Assembly (NCBI RefSeq): GCF_002776525.5 | Contig: NC_045440.1 | Coordinates: forward strand, 483,948 to 547,947 | Direction: 5' to 3' | Length of the DNA stretch: 64,000 nt | Source: Piliocolobus tephrosceles | Taxonomy: Eukaryota; Chordata; Mammalia; Primates; Cercopithecidae | Shown here: positions 58,767 to 64,000 of the stretch, piece after piece | Layout of the letters: each line of letters begins with the position of its first letter | Numbering within the stretch: the stretch's first letter is position 1 | The notes under the pieces: model-generated | Database searches by the model: none | What the model was told of the DNA's origin: nothing | The model's input: only the letters and a program-made list of their open reading frames with translations | Made by a program: the position numbers and the translations under genes

Positions 58767-58972
58767 CTAGGGCTGCAGCTCGTACTGCCGCTCGGTGGCC
58801 GTGTAGAAGTCCTCCAGCACCGACTGCAGGAACTCGAAGGTGGGCCGCTCCTCGGGCCGGCTGCGCCAGCACTGGGCGATGACGCCGCGGTACAGCTCCG
58901 GCGGGCAGGTTTCGGGGCGCGGCATGCGGTAGCCGCGCTCCAGGTTGCGGATGACCTCGGGGTTGCTCATCC
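58767..58972 (-). CDS. BLK: BLK tyrosine kinase, C-terminal exon with stop codon
   Basis: This is the last coding exon: two bases complete the split Gly codon, 67 codons follow, and a TAG stop lies at 58769-58767. The acceptor is tgccgcag (ag at 58974-58973). The sequence runs MSNPEVIRNLERGYRMPRP, then a CPPELYRGVIAQCWRSRPEE segment, and ends TATERQYELQP. The Arg of CWRSRPEERP is the conserved subdomain XI arginine. The tyrosine four residues from the end is the inhibitory site that CSK phosphorylates in Src-family kinases and that then binds the enzyme's own SH2 domain. The YELQP ending is characteristic of BLK. From memory, human BLK has Asp and Glu where this copy has Glu (RPE-T) and Gln (IAQCW); both are conservative and unverified here. 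The exon is very CpG-rich compared with the upstream two. Confidence 0.97.
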
Positions 58973-59763
58973 CTGCGGCAGAGGGGACCGCGAGCGCGGG
59001 TGAGGGGCGGGGGTCCTCGGGGGTGGGGCGATCTGAGCGGCCCGCGGGGCACAGTGGGCCCAGGCAGGGGACAGCAGTCCCTACAGGCCCAGACCACCTC
59101 TCCAGCTTCGTGGGTTGCCTGGCCGCCCAGCCTCTAAACAGCCCTTTATTTACTTTTTATTGCCTGGGGAACGCCTAGAAATGAGGCTGTAGATTTTCTC
59201 CGGAGTGCGGGGGCAGGTCCTCTGCAGATGGGACCCTCCCTCTCTTGATTACCTGTGACCACCAGGGGCACAACCAAGCCCATCACTCATGGGCAGCTGC
59301 CAGGTGCACACAGCAGCAGGTGACCCGGAGCCTGCCCAGCTGCAGGGGCCAAGCGGCCCCAGCCCTTCGATTGGGGCTGGGGGCTGGCGTCCACGACTCT
59401 GCTCATACAGAATAGGGCTTTGGGGATCCGCTATGGGTGCAATGCCAAGGTGGGCACAACCTGTCCTCAGCTGAGAACAAGCCATTGGGAGTAAACTTGA
59501 GTTCAGATGTGCCTTTGTCTTGATTTCAGTTTTTGGGACTCATTTGACCTCTGCTGGAGGAAGGGATGCAGCCCTGTGGCCCAGAGCAATAGTGATGCAG
59601 GGGGCAGAGCTCCACCCCAGATTCCATGCCGGGGTCTCCGTCTTTGCCCTGGGACTCACTCTGTAAAGAACGGGGCAGCCACAGGCACCAAGGACAGGCG
59701 ACCCACTGCCAGGGCCGTCCAGGAAAGCAGGGAGCCGCGAGAACTGCGGGGTGAGCCGCCTAC

Positions 59764-59895
59764 CTGGGTATGGTACCCGCCCATAAGTGACAACTTCCAT
59801 CAGGAGGACTCCAAACGACCACACGTCTGCTTTGATGGTGAAGACCCCGAAGTGGATGGCTTCCGGGGCTGTCCACTTGATGGGGAACTTGGCCC
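59764..59895 (-). CDS. BLK: BLK tyrosine kinase, APE/C-lobe exon (penultimate coding exon)
   Basis: This 132-bp exon encodes the P+1 loop and the helices after the activation segment. It begins after a cccgcag acceptor (ag at 59897-59896) with two bases that complete the Gly codon split with the upstream exon. It reads AKFPIKWTAPEAIHFGVFT and continues through KADVWSFGVLLMEVVTYGRV to PYP, then ends one base into the next Gly codon before a gtaggc donor. APE is the kinase motif that anchors the activation segment, and DVWSFG is the conserved helix-F Asp motif that supports the catalytic core. The 132-bp length and the phases on both sides are those known for Src-family genes. The 1536-bp intron towards the upstream exon holds an Alu (60763-61048); the 791-bp intron towards the last exon has no repeat I recognise. 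No frameshift or stop is seen. Confidence 0.97.
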
Positions 59896-60762
59896 CTGCG
59901 GGAAAAGCCATGCACAGCTTTGGGAGACCACGGCCGGTGGCCCCTACCCTCCATCCTCACCCCTACCCCTGCTCCTGCTGTCCTTCCCTCAAGCCCTCAC
60001 TGCGGGGCCTCGAAAGGCAGGGTGGCCTGGCATGGCGGGAGCCATTACCACACACCAGGACACATGGCCAGGTGAGTGCAGACACGGCATCTGCAGCACA
60101 GAAAGAGGACATGGACACCAATAGCACATGGTCACCCACTTTGGTTCTTTCAAAAGAGAGCAAGTGACCTCAACGGGCAGCCACCATGTTTCCACCTGGG
60201 ATGGAGGGGGCCTGTTTCACCTTACAGGGGCCTTGTTTAATTAAAAAAACATGGCCTGGGCAAGCCATTTAAGCCTGCCCGGGCCTTCATTAGTCCCTTC
60301 CCACAAAATGGAAATGGTGACACTTGTACCTCCGAGGGCCACTATGAGAAAGGACTCACATCCGGCTGCCCTGTGAAGCAACTCAATGGCTGCAGCCCCG
60401 GTCAGCATTTGGAGCAGACCTCAGGGCTTGGCACTTCACGGCCTCCCCTGGCCTCCATTGCTCGGTCTCCCCAGCCAGCCTGAAGTTCCCGAGAGAACAA
60501 GCCATATCCTGTCTGCTTGTCATCTGACCCGTATGCTCATCGGACACTGCTTGCTTGCTTGCTTGATAAATGTGTGTGACCGCTTCAGATTCTCTTGTGA
60601 CGTAGATTTCCACCTCAGTTACATTCACAGAGTAAAACAGAGTGCTCCGTGGAGACCCTAATTCAGGTTGGTTTGCTGCTCGCGCATGAGATCTGTGTTT
60701 CCCACAGTGTGCTCTGTGAAGGCCTAATTCTGTGGAAGGTTAATAGGTGCTACATAAAAATA

Positions 60763-61048
60763 ATATTTAGGCGTGGCTTACGCCAGTCATCCCAGCACTT
60801 TGGGAGGTCAAGGCAGGTAGATCACCTAAGTTCAGGAGTTCGAGACCGGCCTGGCCAACATGGTGAAACCCCATCTCTACTAACCATACAAAAACTAGCC
60901 AGCTGTAGTGGCACATGCCTGTAATCCCAACTACTTGGGAGGACGAGGCAGAAGAATTGCTTGAACCCGGAGGTGGAGTTTGCAGTGAGCCAAGATTGTG
61001 CCACTGCACTCCAGCCTGGGGGACAGAGACTCCATCTCAAAAAAAGAA
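60763..61048 (+). mobile_element. Alu SINE in a BLK intron
   Basis: Plus-strand Alu, slightly 5'-truncated (starts 'aggcgtggcttacgccagtc'), with a short A tail. It is antisense to BLK. Flanks taatattt and tagtattt are similar. Confidence 0.95.
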
Positions 61049-61431
61049 AGGTAGTATTTGGAGCTCAAATTAGTTTGGGAGGTACCAGGTGAGGCAAACA
61101 TAAACTGTTTCTTTGCTGCAGGGCTTCTCAGTGCCTTTAATATGTTGATATGCACTGGGAATCTCCAAGGCAGTGACTGGGGTGGACTGCTGTTTCTCCA
61201 AACCTACCTTATCCTGAAATTGTTCCTCCACGGGGGGTCTCAGGGCACTACCATTCTGCTGAACACATTTGGGAAAATGAAGGAAATGCTGATCTAGAGT
61301 TGTAGAACTGTATAGCCCTCATGTGTCTTCCCTCAGGGCTGAGCTTGTTAAAGGGAGAAGTTAAAGGGGGCTTTGGGGAGCTGGGGAAGATAAGGTCCCA
61401 GGTTTCCCTTGTGGTTGGGGGCTGTGCTTAC

Positions 61432-61582
61432 CCTCTTGGGCCGTGTATTCACTGTCGATGATTCGAGCCAAGCCAAAATCAGCAATTTTGCAGCACAAGG
61501 CCTCGGACACCAGAATGTTGGCCGCCCGCAGGTCGCGGTGGATGGAATTCATGCGCTCGATGTAAGCCATCCCTTCGGCAAT
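61432..61582 (-). CDS. BLK: BLK tyrosine kinase, catalytic-loop exon (third from last coding exon)
   Basis: This exon encodes the catalytic loop and activation segment of BLK, a membrane-associated Src-family kinase that phosphorylates tyrosines in B-cell receptor signalling. Read on the minus strand it starts in phase 0 after a cctcag acceptor (ag at 61584-61583) and ends one base into a Gly codon before a gtaagc donor (61431 downward). It is 151 bp and gives 50 codons. Visible motifs are HRDLRAAN (catalytic Asp, about residue 360 of the 505-residue human protein), DFG (about 378) and the activation-loop DSEYTAQEG (Tyr about 389). The wording IAEGMAYIERMNSIHRDLRA and the ending YELQP in the last exon separate BLK from LYN, HCK, LCK and FYN. 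The frame is intact. The preceding exons (SH3, SH2 and kinase N-lobe) lie past the right edge. Residue numbers come from counting back from the C-terminus. Confidence 0.97.
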
Positions 61583-62279
61583 CTGAGGCAACAGGCACAC
61601 GGTAAAGGAGAGCGTAGAGGCCTCCATGCCAGGACTGAGCCCACCCCGTGCCCCCTGCACAGCCCGTGTGGGCTGCTGGGGAAGGAGCTGCTTCTTGGGA
61701 AGAGTAGAAAGGTGGCTGTGTTGCTCCTCAGCCAAATAAACTCCTCTCCTAGAATACCAGAATGGCAGCGCAGCGAGGTGGGCATCAGAGACACAGGGGC
61801 TACCTGTGCCCCTTCCCCTCCTTGTTCTTCCTCCACACAGCTGTGTCCAAGGGTCTGCAGAGAAGGAAGATAGAAGAACACAGGCAGGAGAAAAGGAGAG
61901 GGAGGGAGAAGAGAAGAAAGGGGAAGGAAGAAGGGGAGCAGGAGGCAGGGAGAGGCAGCTCTCCCTGGCTGGCTGGAAGCACAGCTCCTGGAGCTGGAAG
62001 CCCTCGGTTGGAGTCGCTGACCTCCAGCAAGCTGCTTAACTTCCCCAGGGGGCCACAGGCCTGACCTGGGAAGTGAGGGATGTGGTCTCCAGGGCATGGG
62101 GTTGAGGCAAGCATTAGACGAGGTGATTTGTGACCTAGGACTTTACCCAGCACCTGCCCTGTGGGGGCACCCAGGGAGCACTGGCAGATCCAGGTGGACA
62201 GAGGCCATGAGGAAGAAGAGCCTCGTCTCTCCTCCCCCGATCACTAGCCTGGGCCAGGGATGGCAGCTGGTGCTTCTCG

Positions 62280-62420
62280 GCGCCTTTTAGCCTACGAAAC
62301 TAAGGCTTTATTCACCCAATCAGTGGATGAAGAAACTGAGGCAGGAAGCAGACAGCCTATTTACCTTATCAGACATGCAACTGCAAGAAGCCAGCACTAG
62401 AATTGATTCCACTTCTCCTT
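62280..62420 (-). repeat. MIR SINE, antisense
   Basis: The segment 'ggatgaagaaactgaggcag' and the later 'ccagcactagaattgattcc' are antisense MIR. It lies in a BLK intron. Confidence 0.8.
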
Positions 62421-62686
62421 ATGCTTTCATTTCATTGGTTTATCTATGAATCCATCCATCCATCCATGCATTCCTCCATCCATCTATGCATCCATCCATC
62501 CATCCATCCACCCACCCATCCACATATCCACGCATCCATGCATCCACCCATCCATGCATCTATCCATCCATCCACCCATCCATGCATCTATCCATCCATC
62601 CACCCATCCATCCATGCATCCATCCATCCATCCATCCATCCATCCATCCATCCACACATCCATCCATCCATCCACCCATCCATCCA

Positions 62687-62786
62687 NNNNNNNNNNNNNN
62701 NNNNNNNNNNNNNNNNNNNNNNNNNNNNNNNNNNNNNNNNNNNNNNNNNNNNNNNNNNNNNNNNNNNNNNNNNNNNNNNNNNNNNN
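62687..62786. other. Assembly gap (100 N)
   Basis: A round 100 N inside the tetranucleotide array. Confidence 0.99.
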
Positions 62787-63077
62787 CCATCCATCCACAC
62801 ATCCATCCATGCATCCATCCACCCACCCATCCATCCATCCACCCATCCATCCACTCATCCATCCACTCATCCATCCATCCACGCATCCATCCATGCATCC
62901 ATCCATGCTTTCATCCATCCACCCATCCACCCATCCATCCACTCATCCATCCATCCATCCATCCACCCATCCATCCATCCATCCATGCTTTCATCCATCC
63001 ACCCATCCATCCACCCATCCATCCATCCATCCATCCATGCATCCATCCACCCACCCATCCATCCATCCACACATCCA

Positions 63078-63477
63078 NNNNNNNNNNNNNNNNNNNNNNN
63101 NNNNNNNNNNNNNNNNNNNNNNNNNNNNNNNNNNNNNNNNNNNNNNNNNNNNNNNNNNNNNNNNNNNNNNNNNNNNNNNNNNNNNNNNNNNNNNNNNNNN
63201 NNNNNNNNNNNNNNNNNNNNNNNNNNNNNNNNNNNNNNNNNNNNNNNNNNNNNNNNNNNNNNNNNNNNNNNNNNNNNNNNNNNNNNNNNNNNNNNNNNNN
63301 NNNNNNNNNNNNNNNNNNNNNNNNNNNNNNNNNNNNNNNNNNNNNNNNNNNNNNNNNNNNNNNNNNNNNNNNNNNNNNNNNNNNNNNNNNNNNNNNNNNN
63401 NNNNNNNNNNNNNNNNNNNNNNNNNNNNNNNNNNNNNNNNNNNNNNNNNNNNNNNNNNNNNNNNNNNNNNNNNNNNN
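63078..63477. other. Assembly gap (400 N)
   Basis: A round 400 N inside the tetranucleotide array. Confidence 0.99.
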
Positions 63478-64000
63478 CATCCATGCATCCATCCATCCAC
63501 CCATCCATCCATGCATCCATCCATGCTTTCATCCATCCACCCATCCACCCATCCATCCACCCATCCATCCATCCATCCATCTACACATCCATGCATCCAT
63601 CCATGCTTTCATCCATCCACCCATCCATCCACCCATGCATCCACTCATCCATGCATCCATCCACCCATCCATTCATGCATCCATCCATCTATCCATCTAT
63701 CCATCCATTCATCCATCCATCCATCCTTCCATCCATCCACCCATCATCCATGCATCCATCCATCCACCCATCCATTCACGCATCCATCCATCCATGCATC
63801 CATCCATCCACACATCCATCCATGCATCCACCCATCCATCCACCCATCAATCCATCCATGCATCCATCCACCCATCTATCCAACCATTCAGCCTTCCATC
63901 CATCCATCCATCCATCCACGCATCCATCCATGCATCCATCCATCCACCCATCCATGCATCCACCCATCCATCTATCCATCCATGCATCCTTCCATCCATC

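Larger units (their letters stand above)
61583..64000 (-). other. BLK: BLK intron, partial (runs off the window)
   Basis: This is intronic sequence upstream of the catalytic-loop exon on the minus strand. It holds a purine-rich stretch (61860-61960), a MIR remnant (about 62280-62420) and a long CATC-type array from about 62440 to the end. No further BLK exon is visible before the window edge; two gaps (100 and 400 N) are unreadable. Confidence 0.85.
62440..64000. repeat. CATC-type tetranucleotide array with higher-order structure
   Basis: Imperfect CATC units with CACC, TGCA and CTTT variants, in a BLK intron, running off the window. Gaps lie at 62687-62786 and 63078-63477. Open frames here are the low-complexity WMDG-type repeat and not genes. 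Confidence 0.97.

Noticed and set aside
58102..59097. 331-codon minus-strand open frame through the last BLK exon
   Set aside because: It reads a different frame from the BLK coding sequence, crosses a splice acceptor and the 3' UTR, and is explained by high GC and CpG content.
62484..63979. Long WMDG-repeat open frames
   Set aside because: Direct translation of the tetranucleotide array, with gaps; not protein genes.
62440..64000. CRISPR-like regular repeats
   Set aside because: A eukaryotic microsatellite with no spacers; the window is primate.

Overview
This is a window of primate genomic DNA, most likely from an Old World monkey. Alu SINEs occur throughout. Several carry the Cercopithecidae-type AluY wording (for example 'gtggccggatctcagctc', 'accgcgcccggcc') and sit between perfect target-site duplications. 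Old L2, MIR, L1M, MLT1/THE1 and hAT-Charlie fossils are also present, together with an endogenous retroviral LTR family that I cannot name. Five runs of N are assembly gaps.

The only protein-coding gene I can support is on the minus strand at the right end: the last three coding exons of BLK, a Src-family B-lymphoid tyrosine kinase (61582-61432, 59895-59764, 58972-58767), with its 3' UTR and poly(A) signal near 58348. All three exons are in frame, have consensus splice sites, and carry the HRD, DFG, APE, activation-loop tyrosine and C-terminal regulatory tyrosine motifs. The rest of the gene lies beyond the right edge. The intron leading off the window holds a large CATC-type tetranucleotide array (62440-64000) with two gaps.

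Positions 1-58300 are the region downstream of BLK. From knowledge of human 8p23.1 this should be the BLK-GATA4 interval, but no GATA4 exon is seen. Left to right: L2 remnants, a gapped 48-50 bp minisatellite and a Z-DNA-type GC/CA tract (1-3.5 kb); an L1 3' end beside a 73-75 bp dispersed duplication (4.4-5.7 kb); TATC/CATC and 25-bp arrays and a 52-bp tandem duplication (8-9.8 kb); an L2 ORF fossil (11.1-11.8 kb); Alus (12.7-18.3 kb); a solo LTR (19 kb); a rearranged LTR copy next to a gap (22.9-23.1 kb); a palindromic provirus-like element (26.9-28.6 kb); L1M, Alu, MER1A, THE1 and MLT1 (30-42.6 kb); a 60-bp minisatellite that stays open as a 20-residue repeat (46.1-46.5 kb); L1M, MIR, MLT1 and Tigger-like fossils (48-57.9 kb).

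The most unusual object is the element at 26943-28589. Two copies of one LTR face each other as an inverted repeat, each with about 115 bp of adjoining internal sequence, around a loop of about 245 bp. The whole is bounded by the 5-bp direct repeat ctccc once a later Alu insertion in its left end is removed. Both outer ends are therefore the same (U5-type) LTR terminus, unlike a normal provirus. A second copy at 22960-23099 also joins inverted LTR pieces.
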